Translations under genes and position numbers: made by a program
Notes under the pieces: generated by a model
Seen by the model: only the letters and a program-made list of their open reading frames with translations
Database searches by the model: none
Told to the model about the DNA's origin: nothing
In this document: positions 23,260-36,106 of the stretch, one piece after another
Layout of the letters: each line of letters starts with the position of its first letter
How positions within the stretch are numbered: the stretch's first letter is position 1
NCBI GenBank assembly: GCA_020466095.1
Contig: CM035809.1
Span: 7,908,723 to 7,972,722, forward strand
Direction: 5' to 3'
Source: Chlorops oryzae
Taxonomy: Eukaryota > Arthropoda > Insecta > Diptera > Chloropidae
DNA: 64,000 nt

Positions 23260-23680
23260 TCAGGTAACGTTAACTAGGCGATTTAAGCAGCTAGAGAGCT
23301 GATTTGTTACAACCGCATATATGCAACAGAAGCGCGTAGCTGTTTTGACGTTGATTGCATGGAGAATGCATTGGGTGATTAGGAGCACGCGCCGAGATAC
23401 GATAAGCTTAAAAGAGCTGTTTTGACGTTGGGATTGCATGGAGAAATGCATTGGGTACTAGGAGCACCCACCGAGAACCGATAAGCTAAAGAGCTGTTTT
23501 GACGTTGGATTGCATGAGAAATGCATTGGGTACTAGGAGCACCCACCGAGATACCGATAAGCTAAAAGAGCTGTTTTGCGTGGATTGCATGGAGAAATGC
23601 ATTGGGTACTAGGAGCCCCACCGAGATACCGATCAGCTGTTTTGACGGACGTGCATGGAATGCACCAAGAAACGCGTTGT
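23260..23680 (-). repeat. Tandem repeats in the LINE 3' region
   Basis: About four units of roughly 90-110 bp each contain 'gctgttttgacgttg', 'attgcatggagaaatgcatt', 'gggtactaggagca' and 'ccgagataccgat'. Units differ by small indels. They lie between the end of ORF2 and the poly(A), the position of 3' UTR repeats in some jockey-clade elements. Confidence 0.75.
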
Positions 23681-23769
23681 GATCTGCTAGGGAAGCAGAG
23701 TTGATGGATGTGCATGGAAAGCTCCTGCTGTAGAAGAATGATTTGAAATCGCTGGTCGATCATTCCTTT

Positions 23770-26404
23770 TTAATCTCGAAGAGTTCGATATGTTCGACAG
23801 TCCACGCGCAAGTGGATTTACATGAGTTTCGTAATTTATTAAAATACTTTTCTTTGATTTTGGTGAACTCAGCTTTGACCATTCAACGTTTAACTCTCTA
23901 TGAATCCGTTCATTTGAGATAAACCAAGGAGCTCCGTTATAGTCCTTAGTATTTTGGAACTGCGCTCTTTGCAGGATTTCTATTTTCGAAGCGCTTGCAT
24001 TCCCTACAATTGTAACCCGTAACCCATATTGGTTTTATAACTTGATTGTACAGGAGGATCTTATACTCAAGTTTTAGGGAGAACGGCTATTTATTAACCA
24101 GTGCAGGCTTATGGCTTTAAGTTTTCATTTGGGTTTCTTGGCTTAATAATGCTTACGCCATGTCAATCTTTTATCCAAATGAATACCGAGATATGTGATA
24201 TCTTCGCATTGTGGGATGCGTACGTTATGGAGAAAAATGTCCGGAGAAGCTTTTCTATTGAGCGTGAAAGTAATATGTTGGCATTTGATCTCATTTATTT
24301 TGATACGCCATTTAGAAAGCCAATTTTGTATTTTGTTGAGATGATCTTGCAGTGTAGAAGTTGCAACACTAATGTCCTTGTGCCGACTAAGGACCGCTGT
24401 GTCATCAGCAAATGTTGAAATCACGATTCGATCGTTATAAGGAATATCTGCTGTGTATACTAGATAAAGAAAAGGCCCAAAAACACTCCCTTGGGGTACT
24501 CCTGCATTGATTTCAAAACTTTTTGTAATGTACGAGTTATGTTTTACTTGGAACGTTCTATGTTTTAAATATGACTCAAAGATCGCGTGAAAATTAACGG
24601 GAAGTAGTTTTCTGATTTTGTACAACAATCCATCGTGCCAGACTTTGTCGAATGCTTGCTGCACATCTATGAATACTGCAGAGCAATACTCCCGATTTTC
24701 ATAGGCAATCCTGATTTCGTTGGTAATTCGATTTACCTGTTCGTTAGTACCGTGTTGTTTCCTAAACCGAATTGATGTTTTGGAATTATATTCTGCTCTT
24801 GCAAATAAGGTGTTAATTTAGCTAAAAGAACCTTTTCGAATAGTTTTGAGAGGCAAGGGAGAAGGCTAATTGGTCTATAAGAGGATGTTTGGGTAGGGTC
24901 CTTTCCTGGCTTAGGCACCATTTTAATGACCGATCGTTTCCAATCTTTTGGAAAGTAACTGAATTTAATTATTGCATTGAACAAGACTGTTAAAAACTGT
25001 ACTGCTACAGATGGGATATTTTTTAACATTTTTTGGAGTGACAAGATCATGTCCCGGGGCTTTTTTTGTCACAAGTTCATTTTTTATGATACCCGAAATT
25101 TCACTTGAACTAATTTGGATGGAAATTCTGCGTGTATTTTCGGATTCGTTCGGAAGAGTATACTCAGAATTTACTCGGATTCGGTTGGAATACTTTATTA
25201 AGGTGCAAAGCAAAAGCTGTAGCCTTCTCTTCGTCTGAGCGCGCCCAACCACTGTTGGGATACCGAACAGGTGTTTCACTCTGCACAGGAGTCTTAAGAA
25301 AACGGCTTGCCAACCACAAGGAGCTACGATTTTGAGCCTACAGGCGTAAGATTTTCGACAAAGTTGTGAGCTTTAGATTCTTTTTCCCTATTTAGAGCTA
25401 TTCTAAGCTTTTTTTCTACTTCTTTTAGTTTGTTTTTGGCCAACGGAGACCGGGACCGTTGCCATTCGCGTCTGAGCCTTCGTTTTTCTGCGACGAGTTT
25501 TTCGATTTCCCTATTTGAGAAAGTCCTTTTTAAGCTATATTCAAAACGAGGAGTCGCATTTTGCGCTGCTGATCCTAGATACGAATTAAACACAGTTACG
25601 GCGTCGTCAATATGCTCATGGCATTCAATTTTATAATTCGTATGAATATGCGCACTTATGTATTTTTTGTATTTTAGCCAATTTGTACTTGGATTTGTTA
25701 AGCTGAGTGGACGTTCAACTTCAACCGGATATTTATTTAAAGCAAATAAAACCGGGGAATGATCTGAGGAGAGGTCGGTAGTTGTTTTTGCAGAAATTAG
25801 CTCTCTTGCAATACCTTTAGTTATACCGAAATCTAAGAGGTCTGGAATTTTTTGGAGATCTGTTGGCCAATAAGTTGGCTGTCTGGGAGATACAAAGTCA
25901 AGAGAATTATTTTTATTGATAATTGCCTTGTATAATTGTTGACCCTTGGGATTGCACGTTCTGGAGCCCCAGAAAGTGTGCTTCGCATTATAGTCTCCTG
26001 CTGCTAGAAACTTATCACCCAAAGTCTTAAAGAAGTCTAAGAACAGCGTTTCCGTAACACAAAAGCGCGGCGGGCAGTAGATTGCCGAAAGTACGATATT
26101 TTTCCCTTGCAATACGACGCAGATTGACGTTGCCTGAATAAATTCATAACTATAAGAATCCATTGAGAAATTGCTGTATTCTTCTACGAATGAGTATACC
26201 CGTGCCTCCATGCGCCTTACCATCTGGGTGGTTGGTTTGATAAAAATTTATACCCGGTGATTGAAAAGAAATTTTTATTTGTTAAATGAGTTTCAGAGAG
26301 AAGCATGACGTCAACTTCCTCTTGATTTAAAAAAATTCTGAATCTCTAGTTTATGTTTTAGTTAACCCGTTCGCATTCCAGGCACAAATTTTTAGAACAC
26401 TCAT
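23770..26404 (-). pseudogene. LINE ORF2: endonuclease and reverse transcriptase, frameshifted
   Basis: ORF2 probably starts at the ATG at 26404 (MSVLKICAWNANGL, an APE endonuclease start). An early stop and frameshift follow. The 25324-26223 frame has GDYNAKH and SDHSPV, catalytic motifs of the endonuclease. The 24733-25050 frame has YRPISLLPCLSKLFEKV, and 24143-24664 has the RT signature FADDTAVLS. At least three frame breaks separate these pieces, so the copy is inactive. Position and order match jockey-clade ORF2. Confidence 0.85.
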
Positions 26405-26569
26405 ATCTTAGCTAAAAAGTGCGGTCATTAATTGTGTTTGCATTTGCACAATTCTATCGAGCGAGCTTTGCATTGCTTGCATAAATTGTGATAAACTTTG
26501 AGTTAGAGTCGATATCATAATCTCAAGATTATTATTCGCGTTAGAGGGAGAACTATTATTCATTGCAGA

Positions 26570-27759
26570 TTTTAGAACATTTGCATACGAAATACCTGAA
26601 GTTGCAGGGTTGTTATTAAGGTTTGGATTGGATAACGGTTACAGAGACAGTAATGTTTTTTGAAGGATTGCGAGCTGATTCTTTCTTGATATTTAATTCG
26701 CTTTTTCAGGTCTTGATAAACTAGGCACCCTCTGTAGTTTGCAGTATGGTTTCCTTGGCAGTTACTACATTTAATTAATCTGCGATCATTTTGAGCTTTT
26801 TTGTTACAGACCGAAACTATGGTGAAGCTCGCCGCATATTACGCAAACGGGGGGCGCAGGGTGCAATATGACTTTGTGTGACCAAATTCCTGACAGTTGG
26901 CACATTGGATAGGACCATTTCTCTTGTGTGGCTCTTCGACCGTTATTTTACGATGCAAAAGGAATTGCAAGTTATATATTGGATGCGTTTCGTTTTTCTT
27001 AAGTTTTAAGTTGTCAGGCAAAAGATCAACTTTAAACATGGGCTGAGGATTTTCGCTTTATTAAATATTTTTATGACCGATCTTGCATGGAAGCCCTTTT
27101 CCCCTAGCGCACTTTTTATATCATTTGTGTCAACTTCGGCTTCGATGCCTTTGATCACAACTGTTATACCTTTGCTACTCTTAAGCTGGTATGTATAAAA
27201 ATTTTTATTTGCCCCTTCAAACTCTTTAACAACCCTGCGGAAACTTTCCTCAGTGGTAGTTTGGATTTTGGTTTCATGTATATTACCCTTTGTTAAGGGA
27301 ACTACATGGAAATCGATATTTCCTAATAATGTAGCCAATTTGGCAACAAGCGCGTTTGAGCTCCTCTTACGCAAATAGATTGGAGGCGGTTTAAGCTCTT
27401 TTTTTGGCTGATTTTCGGTTGAATTCTCGTTTGAGATTTCAGCCAATGGGGCGAAACGATTTCCCGTCAATGTTTTTTGGGAAGCGGGGACTTCCGTTTT
27501 GTTAAGCTTGGCCCTAGAGTCATTTTTCCCGGAAGGGCTTCTTTTTCTTTTCGTTATATTAATATAACGGTGCATACCGATAAGCACCGCCTGCTGGTCA
27601 TTTTGTTTTTGAATATTTTGGTTTGGTTTTTTTTTCAGAAACAACTGGATTTTTGCTCTGATTGGGCGAAGAAAGTTTGGGAGTAGCGCTAGAAGTACTG
27701 GCTACAGGAGATTTTAAGGCTTTACCCGAGGAAGTGTTGTTGCAGCTATTTTCCTTCAT
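26570..27759 (-). pseudogene. LINE ORF1 (gag-like with zinc knuckles), frameshifted
   Basis: The likely start is the ATG at 27759 (MKENSCNNTSSGKAL). A Lys/Pro-rich N-terminal part is followed by an RNA-binding region and by Cys knuckles: CANCQEFGHTKSYC near 26895, CGELHHS near 26830 and CSNCQGNHTANYRGC near 26755. This is the gag-like layout of jockey elements. The frame shifts near 27010-27040 and again further on. Confidence 0.8.
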
Positions 27760-28316
27760 TACACATGAATTTATTACACTAACCGAATGCGAACCTTTTC
27801 CTTTCGAAATGGCTTTTTAAGCTTGAAAATTGATTTGTACCTGGTTGAAGACTGTCAGACTGGTCCAGGTTGTCACCACTTTCGTTTATTTCCCTACTAG
27901 GAAGTTGCGGAACATTGTTGATATTTCCATATATTTGATGGTTTGTGTCCACGCTTTAGCTTTGGAGGCGATCTATTAACTGGCATTGAAACCAGTATTT
28001 CCAACCACCAGTTTGGAACACCTGTCAGCTGTAAACAGCTGCAGGGACCAGTTGTCTTTGTCTAGTGTGTGTCTGTAATTTGATTACAATATAAAACCAA
28101 AAACACATATATCTGTATGTTTGTTTGTCGCAATACTTAGCTTTACTATTTGGATGGAACGGCACCGAATTCACGACGAAACCTTGTATCCCGCTTTCTT
28201 TTGGGCTTCTGCCTAATTTTTACTTTAGTTTCGCTAAATACGAACTTTAATTACTATTATTATTTCGATTTTTTACTGGAGCGCGAACTTTATTCGACTT
28301 TACTCGACCAGGGTTG

Positions 28317-29840
28317 CCAGTCGCAAACTGAAAAAGAAAGTCCTCGCTTTAGTATGGGTCAGTGGAGAGATTCTACTATTATTTGGCGGGCATCGAGTTT
28401 GAACTTATAACGGACCACAAGCCGCTGGAGGCGATCTTTAAGCCAACATCAAAGCCGCCTGCTAGGATTGAGCGCTGGGTTTTGCGGTTGCAATCGTTCA
28501 AATTCAAAATAAAATACAGAGCAGGTAAATTTTTATTGCTGACTCACTCTCCAGATTATCTACATATAAGGTCAAACATACCAATACTTTTGACAAACAT
28601 GGTGAACATAATATTGTTTACCATTATTGAGAAATCCTTTCCCCAAGCGCTGACTATCCTCGAGATTGTCGACAAAAACACCTCAGATCCTGAACTTATG
28701 GAAGCGGTGGACAATACTAAATGTGATAAATGGACGGCGGGGACTAGCAATAGGTTTTTTCCGTTTCGACTAGAGCTGTGTACACTTGGAAATATTCTAC
28801 TACGAGGAACGAAAATTGTGATACCAGCTACCTTGAGACGAGAGTCTTGGAGTTAGCTCATGAAGGTCACCCGGGGAAGAAACGGTAATGAACGCAGGTT
28901 ACGCTCAAAACTATGGTGGCCCATGGTGGATCGAGACGTAGAGAAGTTCGTAAAAGGCTGCCGGGAGTGTTTGTTGGTGTCAAGACCAAGTAAACCTGCT
29001 CCAATGACTAGACGTACTTTACCAGACGGACCTTGGAAATGTGTGGCAATGGATCTATTGGGTCCTCTTCCAAACCATGAGTATATATTTGTAGTAATCG
29101 ACTATTACTCGAGATACCAGGAGTTAAAATTTTTAAAAAAGATCACCTCAAAGGCAATAATTACGATTTTAGATGAAATGTTTTCTAGGCTGGGGTATCC
29201 AAAATCCATCACCGCTGATAACGGACGGCAATTCGTTAGCGAGGAAATGCCATAGAGCTGCTTACATCTCCCCCATATTGGCCGCAAGCAAATGGGGAAG
29301 TAGAGAACATGAATCGATCGATCTTAAAACGCCTTCAAATTGCAAACCATCAAAGATTGAACTTCAAAGATGAGATTCAAAAATTCGTTCTGATGTATAA
29401 TGTCACGCCGCATGGCACTACAGGGAAATCTCCATCTGAACTGATATTTAACAGAAGGATCAGGGACAAGATCCCATCGTATGATGATATAAATGAAGAC
29501 ATGTTGGATATAGGAGCGAGAGATTTGGACATAATAAACAAAGAAAAAGGAAGGGAAACAGGAGATAAAGCACGGGGAGCTAAGGAAAGCGATGTGAGCA
29601 TTGGTGACAAGGTCGTACTTCAAAACGTTATATTCCCGAACAAACTTACAACGACGTTTAATGATGGCGAATACGAAGTGGTGGATCGAAAAGGGAATGA
29701 TGTGGTGGTTCATGGTAATGGGAAAGAGTTTAGATGCAACGTGAGCCATCTAAAAAAGATCCCAATTCTGGCTGATAGTCCCGACGGTACCACAGGCGAA
29801 TATCTTTCCCCCATAGCCAATGCACGAGGTGAAGGCTGAA
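28317..29840 (+). pseudogene. Ty3/gypsy-like RNase H and integrase remnant, right part
   Basis: Pol resumes after the LINE. RNase H features (FELITDHKPLEAIF, IKYRAGK) lie at 28380-28530. The integrase zinc-binding part (HEGHPG, CRECLL) follows at 28855-28975, then the catalytic core with MDLLGPLP, IDYYSRY and ITADNG near 29218, and QANGEVENMN near 29290. The C-terminal part (VGDKV-like IGDKVVLQN, SHLKKI) runs to 29838. Frame breaks occur at about 28370, 28855 and 29255. No env frame and no LTR were found. It ends beside a truncated MITE at about 29890. Confidence 0.85.
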
Positions 29841-30721
29841 GCTAAAAACATAGGAGAGATGTGGCAACCTGGCAAGTAGGCGTTTTTTCCGGTTTCCGGT
29901 TTTTTCTTAAATAAGAACCCATTTTTAGGAAAAATCTTTCTTATTAAAAAAACCGTTTATAAGAAAATTTTTTCTTACATAAATTACCGATATTTGAAAA
30001 TAGGGGTGTTAAATTTTTGATAAGAACCAAGTTTCTTATATAAAAATTTTTTCCATACAAAACGAGTTTTGGTTTTGGTAAACAGTTTCTTAAAGGCGAG
30101 CTTTTCTTATATACGAGTTTCTTATATACAAAAATTTTTCTACAGAGCTTAAAATAAATAGACTTGGTGCCCTGAGATTCCTTTCTTAAAAGCGGGTTTT
30201 TCATATATACGAGTTTCTTATATAGCGAAACTACTGTATGTATGACCAGAAGAAGTATGCGATTTCCATCTTTGTCCTTTTATTTCCATAATTTTATTGT
30301 CAATCAATTACTCGTTACATGGTAGTCGTTACTTCTTTTTGAACTCGTTTGCGTCATGGAAATGGAACAAATTTAAAAAATTTTCTTTTCAATCAGGATC
30401 GTGACAGTGGCGATTGATATCAAAGTGTTTTGAGTATTTGAAGTGAAGAAAGTAAAAGGGAGCTTTTTCTCAGCAGCTGTCTTGTCAATGCCATGTAGGA
30501 AAAAATAATTTCTTTCTTAAAGAAAAAACATTTGTTCAAATGTCGATAATTGCGAAGATCTTTTGTGCAGTGAGAGTATTCTCTTTTCAAAAAAGGCCTT
30601 TAAATCATAAATATTGACCTAATAAATATTTGTACTAGTGAATGCCAATATTCAGTTTTCGAACTTATATCTAAAATTTGGCAACACTTAGTGTCAATAA
30701 CGATCTCCCTTGGCTCGAAGA

Positions 30722-33700
30722 TAGGGTTGCCATACGTACTGTTTTAAACAGTACATGTACTGTTTTTTATAAAAAGTACTGTTTTTTTACCAACACCAAA
30801 AACAGTACGCAAAAGTACTGTTTTTTTTGATAATGTACTGTTTTATGTACTGTTTTATTGTTTTTTTTCTAAATTGTACTTTTTTTGTTAAAAAAAAAAT
30901 CACAGCCAGGCTGAATTTTTATTAAAACTCTATTGCGCTCTGTGCTGCTCGTTGGTCACTCTAATTTGTAAGAGTTTCTGGCAACACTGTGTGCGACAGC
31001 GATTTCATTTTGTTTTGAACATCGAACAGATATACGGCTTTCTGGCGACGTTTATTCTTTTTTAAACCTTTTAATTCAAGCATTAAATAAGAAAGTATTT
31101 CGTTACAATGGAAGGTCTTATTAGTAGCTCGGATGTTTCAAGCGATGAAATTGAAATAGTGGATGGTCCTTCAACAAGCAAGAAAATGAAGAAACAAGCA
31201 AATCGGCGCAGCAACAAATTTAAAGACAATTGGAAAACCCAATTCAACTGGTTGCTAAGAACGCGAAATAATTGTGAGGCTAAATGCTCGGCGTGCGGCG
31301 TTTCATTCTCCATTGCAAATGGAGGAATTAGTGATGTTAAGCAACATATGAAATCCGCCAAAACATGCAAAATATGTATCACTTAGTCAGCAAAATCTGT
31401 TGCGTGTTTTTTAAACAAAACTATAAACAGCGGCGCAGAGGATGCGCAACGAAGCGCTGCAGCAGAAGCTGTTTTTGCTTACCACACCGTGATGCACGAC
31501 CACAGCTACCGATCTGCGGATTGCAGCAGCAAGATTTTTAGAAAGTTGTTTCCTGATTCGAAAAATCGCGTCAAATTTTTACTTTTGGAAGGACAAAGTG
31601 CTCTAAAATTAATGTTAACGTTATAGCTAAGTATTCTATTGAAATAATATTGAAAGACTTAAATTGCTAATCACCCGTTTTCGATTTCAACCGACGCATC
31701 AAACAAAGGCAATATTAAAACGTTTCCTCTTCTTATAAGATATTTCTCCAAACATTCGGGAATTAATACAAAACTTATTAACTTTTATGATCTTAACTCG
31801 GAAACTTCACTTGATATTGCAAACTCCTTAAAATCGAAATTACACGGACATGGCTTAAGCTTAGTCAATTGTACCAGCTTCTGCCATGTAGGACTGTAGG
31901 TCTAACTCTTCTTCTTCCTAATCCCTGCAATGTGTTAGAGCATACGCTGCTTCAAACATAGGCATATAGCATGAGGAAAAGAGAAGCATGCCATGGCAGC
32001 GAAATATTTAGCTCTGCTGTGGTGAAATGCATTGCCACTTTTATTTTTAATTTTGGGAGATTTTCGAGTTTCATTACATATAAAATATCTACCAAACTCA
32101 TTAAAATGCCATGAAAAGCTTGAAAAACATAAAAATAATCAAGGAAACTCAATATTAAGGAGAAATAGAAATGGTTTTTTTTTTGTCCTACCCTGTCCAC
32201 ATAACTTTTTGATCATGCTTTTGCAGCAAAAATACTAAATTTATATACAATCAAATTCGTAGTAGTAGTCAAAAATGTATGTCAATTTATTACAAAATGA
32301 AAACATTCGCGCACATTAAGCAAAAACATATCGTAATATATTTATTAAAGTTTCAATTATGAACTTTTCAAGCAATATAAAAAACCGAGCTGACGCCGTG
32401 TTTCTTTGATAATTTTCTTGCAAGTGGCATCATAGTGCCACTTTCTGTCTACCCGTATTGTTGTTGGTAGCTTTCTGGTGAATTTCTCGAATTTGTTGAA
32501 TTTCCTATTCCTGCCTAAGGTTTTTGTTGGTAGCTTTTTGGTGAATATCCCCAATTTGTTGAATTTCCTATGCCTGCCTAATGGTGTATATCCCCATCGC
32601 GGCAGAGGCTTTTCGACGTCGACAGTTAGACCTACAGTCCTACATGGCTTCTGCGCAGATAAATGCCAATGTGAATTTTGGATCTAAAAAAAGCGTCTTC
32701 GTTGAGCTAAAAGAAGATAATCCAGATCTTATCGGTGTAGGATGTTTGTGCCATATTCTTAATAACGCTTTTAAAAATTCGTTGAAGTTACTAAAATTTG
32801 ATGTAGAAGGTATTGTTATTAAAGTTTTCACTGAGTTTAGCTCATCGACAAAAAAGGTATCTAATCTTAAGGTAATGTTTGAGTTTTGTGACTTAGAATG
32901 GAGCGAAATGCTTCGTCATGAGCCAACAAGATGGCTTACTTGACCTCCTGCTGTAGAGCGGCTTTTAAAAAACTACAAACCCGTAAAAGCTTATTTTGTG
33001 TTCTGAAGATTGTCCAACCTTTTTGAAACAATTTTTAGAACTTGAAACAGCCGAAGCGTATCTTGGCTTCGTTCATAATGTTGGAACTTCTTTATTATGC
33101 TCTATTAAAAAGTTAGAGGAAAAAGGCTTGGTAGTCGTTAATGTTTTTGAAATAATAAAAAAAATTACGCGACAAACTAATACACCAAAAAGACGAAAAT
33201 TTTTATGGCTATTTAGCTGAAACCACCTGCAATGGTTGCGATAATGCTCAAGAAGTGTCTTTATTTCGAAAAAAGGTCTGATGCTGTTTTATCTTCTATA
33301 ATAACTTATATTGAAGCACATTTTGATTTAAGAAATAATCTATTCGAAACACTTAGTGTCTTAAATTTGAGTTCTGACATTTCGTTTGGCGATTTTACTA
33401 ATTCCATAAAACTGTTCTTCATAAAAGATATTGATATGGATTTACTTTTCGAAGAGTTTTATTTCATTGAAATCATTTTCTGTAATTGAAGAAGAAGAAA
33501 AACCAGTTGAGGAAAAATGGAAAGAGTTTTTAAATTGTGGAACATATCCGAAGCTTATACAAAAAAACTATAGGTACCTATAAATTTTATAGGAAAAAAA
33601 TATCTAGGCAGTTTGTTATGCTTATAAATTTCTTACACAGAAATGGTTGCTACACAAAATATGATATATTCAAGCTTGTTTATTAAAAACCAATTTAATT

Positions 33701-33871
33701 TTAAGAGAATAATGTTATCTTAGTTTTATTTTGTTTTCTTTTGTTAATGAAAACAATCCCAGCAATCGGGATTATTGAATGTATTTCAATATAAATGTAC
33801 TGTTTTTTTTTAATTGTACTGTTTTTCCCCCCCAATGTACTGTTTTGTCAATTTCAAATCTGGCAACCCTA
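30722..33871 (+). mobile_element. hAT transposon with decayed transposase
   Basis: Begins TAGGGTTGCCATACG and ends TCTGGCAACCCTA, flanked by CTCGAAGA on both sides (30714-30721 and 33872-33879). Subterminal repeats of 'tactgttttt' are abundant. Coding remnants on the plus strand belong to a hAT transposase. A 730-bp deletion derivative with the same ends sits at 42864-43593. An internal inverted segment is marked by 'gtaggactgtaggtctaact' at about 31887 and its reverse complement near 32629. Confidence 0.9.
31108..33489 (+). pseudogene. hAT transposase, broken
   Basis: The ATG at 31108 opens 92 codons (MEGLISSSDVSSDEIEIV) with a BED-finger-like CSAC and a following His, then a stop. Further frames around 31560-31870 look like the catalytic region but are full of stops. 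The 32581-32943 frame has CLCHILNNAFK and HEPTRWLT, typical of the core of hAT transposases, and 32996-33489 continues the C-terminal part. Several frameshifts and the 31885-32640 rearrangement make it inactive. Confidence 0.75.
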
Positions 33872-34484
33872 CTCGAAGATTAAGAGGACGAGGCTTGCGA
33901 TAAATAAGTGAATTTATTAAAACAATGTAATTAAAAAAAGGAACGCATTGAAGATGACTTATTATGTATAAAAAAAGACTTGTAGGATGACTTATGACTT
34001 ATTAAATTTCGCAGTCTTTCGCCTCCGTCCTCTTCGTCGTTATTCTTTGCAATGATCCTCTTGTGTCTGGCGATGTTAGGGTTTAATCGAAAATTTTCAT
34101 CGATCATTGCTGCCGGTCGGTGATGCGAAAGAGTAATCGGACTCGCTCCGCGATACTTAGATTAAATTAAGTAGTTTCATGATCTTTGGAAAATTGCAGG
34201 GACGTGAACCGGTTTTGAACCGAACCGATTTTGAGCCGGGGAAACCGTTTTATCTGCTGACGAACCGAACCATTAACCGAACCGAAGTTTTTTTTACAAA
34301 TGTTTGAACCGAACCGAAAACCGGACCCCTTTTTGTAAAGGTTCGGGGTTTCATTTTCGCTTGCAACCATACCAATAATAAAAAATAAAAAAAACGAAGT
34401 CGATATTCTTATGAAATATCCCTAATTAATTTAAAAATATAGCACAAATTGTAAAGACACACATAAAGTTCGATTTTGTAGAGC

Positions 34485-34584
34485 NNNNNNNNNNNNNNNN
34501 NNNNNNNNNNNNNNNNNNNNNNNNNNNNNNNNNNNNNNNNNNNNNNNNNNNNNNNNNNNNNNNNNNNNNNNNNNNNNNNNNNNN
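34485..34584. other. Assembly gap, 100 N
   Basis: Exactly 100 N. The sequence to the right begins inside ZAD1 exon 1, at the point matching 6168. Confidence 0.98.
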
Positions 34585-35077
34585 TATCTCTATTTGTTGT
34601 TTAATCTCATGAACTTCGATAGTTTCATTTTCGTTTAATTCCTCTTTGATGTCCGTTGGATTTATGAAATTTGAATTTGAGCGAATTGTTTCTTCGACCG
34701 GATCTTCATTTTCTCTCTCTCTCTCAAATGATGATGGTTCGTTTTCGATTGTTCTCGTTTTCCGAAATCTGTATGCGACAAAAGTCTCGCGCTCTTATCG
34801 TTCCAGGTATTATATTTGATGATTTCTCAGCTGAAGACTCTTTTGTTCTTGCTTTGAATAAAATCTTCAATGAATCCTGTGCGCGCTCGATTTTTTTCAA
34901 AAAATCATCACACAATTTAAGCATCTTTATGCATTCATTACAGACAAATTGCTTTACTTCTATTTTCAATTTAAATGCATGCATTAGCTGGATAATGCAT
35001 GGATGATTTTCATCATGAATTAAAACCAGATATTCCTGTCTGCTAAGTGTAGCACAAAGGCAACAAATTGCTAGCAT
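34585..35077 (-). pseudogene. ZAD1, second version, exon 1 only
   Basis: Nearly identical to 6168-6663. It starts with the same MLAICCLC and has the same ZAD Cys pairs. A single inserted T near 34749 shifts the frame in the acidic linker, and a short in-frame region is missing near 34600. The rest of the gene is absent because the contig begins here. It may be an allele with an assembly error rather than a true pseudogene. Confidence 0.85.
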
Positions 35078-36106
35078 TTTTTTTTTTTTTCTCTCAAAAA
35101 GGATTTCACACAGTAATGTTATATTGATTGAACGCAGCCGATATCAAGGTTCGAAATCGGAGATGAAACTAAAATATCATTATTACGATTTGCCGATTAT
35201 ATCTTTACCACCGATAAAAACTATTTCAATTTCGATATAAGCTCGATAAAATATGTTTGTCGAATCAAATAATTTTATTATATGCTTATATTTCGTTGAA
35301 ATTATCTATAAATATCTAAGTTCTATTTTTCCTTGTTGAAATATTGGTCGTATTGCCCAGAAATAATATAATTTTTTATTCTAACGACGTTTAAAAGTTT
35401 TCTCATTTCGGATTTTAAATCGTTTTGTGTCGATATGGATTGTATTCTCAATATCGATGTTTCGAAATTATCGAGTAAATTTACTCATCCCTACCAGAGA
35501 CTGCGACATAATTAATGTTCAATGAATTGGGTTTTGTTCATGACGTCACAACACACTGAATGGCTTTTTGCGAAAGCGTTTGTTTTTTTTTTTACTATTC
35601 TTTGCATTTGCGACTGTGTATACGGTAAAACGAATTCCGAATTATCTCCATAACTACAGCGCTTAGGGTTATAGTATTTTTCCAGGTCTATGCGCGAGGG
35701 ATTGTTGAGTATGCTGATATTCTCACTACAGATTATCTTACAATTTTTTTATCTACATAAGATAAAGCTATAAACAGAATAAGGGCGTAAGCGAATAATC
35801 GCAAAATGTACTCGGTTATACGAAGTTGTCTATAGCACATCGAATTTCGTAAGTCGCTGTTCATATTAGGCGACAAATCATCAGCGTTCGGGGATATGGT
35901 ATGGGAACGTTTTTCTCTTCATTTGTTTCATTATCGAAATGTCTTAACGTGTAAATAGCGTAATGGCAGCAGTGGCAAATGGGAGAACTGCCATATTAGA
36001 AAATATTTGAGAAATTCAAGTCCTTAAAATCAGCTGTTCTTTATCTGCTTTCTCTTTTTACCAAATTTCAAGATAGATTGCTGAAGTATAATTTGAGCAC
36101 GTGATT
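35078..36106. other. Spacer between second ZAD1 and ADAL versions
   Basis: Parallels 6664-8370 but is about 680 bp shorter because 7530-8205 is missing. The CGATA-rich region is retained. No gene. Confidence 0.6.

Larger units (their letters stand above)
23080..28316 (-). mobile_element. Jockey-like non-LTR retrotransposon (LINE)
   Basis: The 3' poly(A) appears as a T run at 23079-23102, and TCGCAAACT occurs both at 23071-23079 and 28317-28325, giving a 9-bp target duplication. The element is about 5.2 kb, apparently near full length. In its own 5'-to-3' order it holds an ORF1 with zinc knuckles, an ORF2 with APE-type endonuclease and reverse transcriptase, and a 3' region with tandem repeats. 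Several frameshifts break ORF2. It inserted into the RNase H part of a gypsy-like element. Confidence 0.85.
29890..34484. repeat. Second copy of the 17245-19180 block, with hAT insertion
   Basis: Matches the first block from 'ccggttttttcttaaataag' to 'cgattttgtagagc', where the contig stops. Relative to copy 1 it lacks roughly 18000-18815 and carries about 3.4 kb of extra DNA between 30695 and 34155, most of it the hAT element 30722-33871. The flanks 33880-34150 show no gene. Confidence 0.7.

Noticed and set aside
28317..29840. Infectious retrovirus-like element with env
   Set aside because: No env frame or LTR is visible after integrase, and pol is broken in several places.
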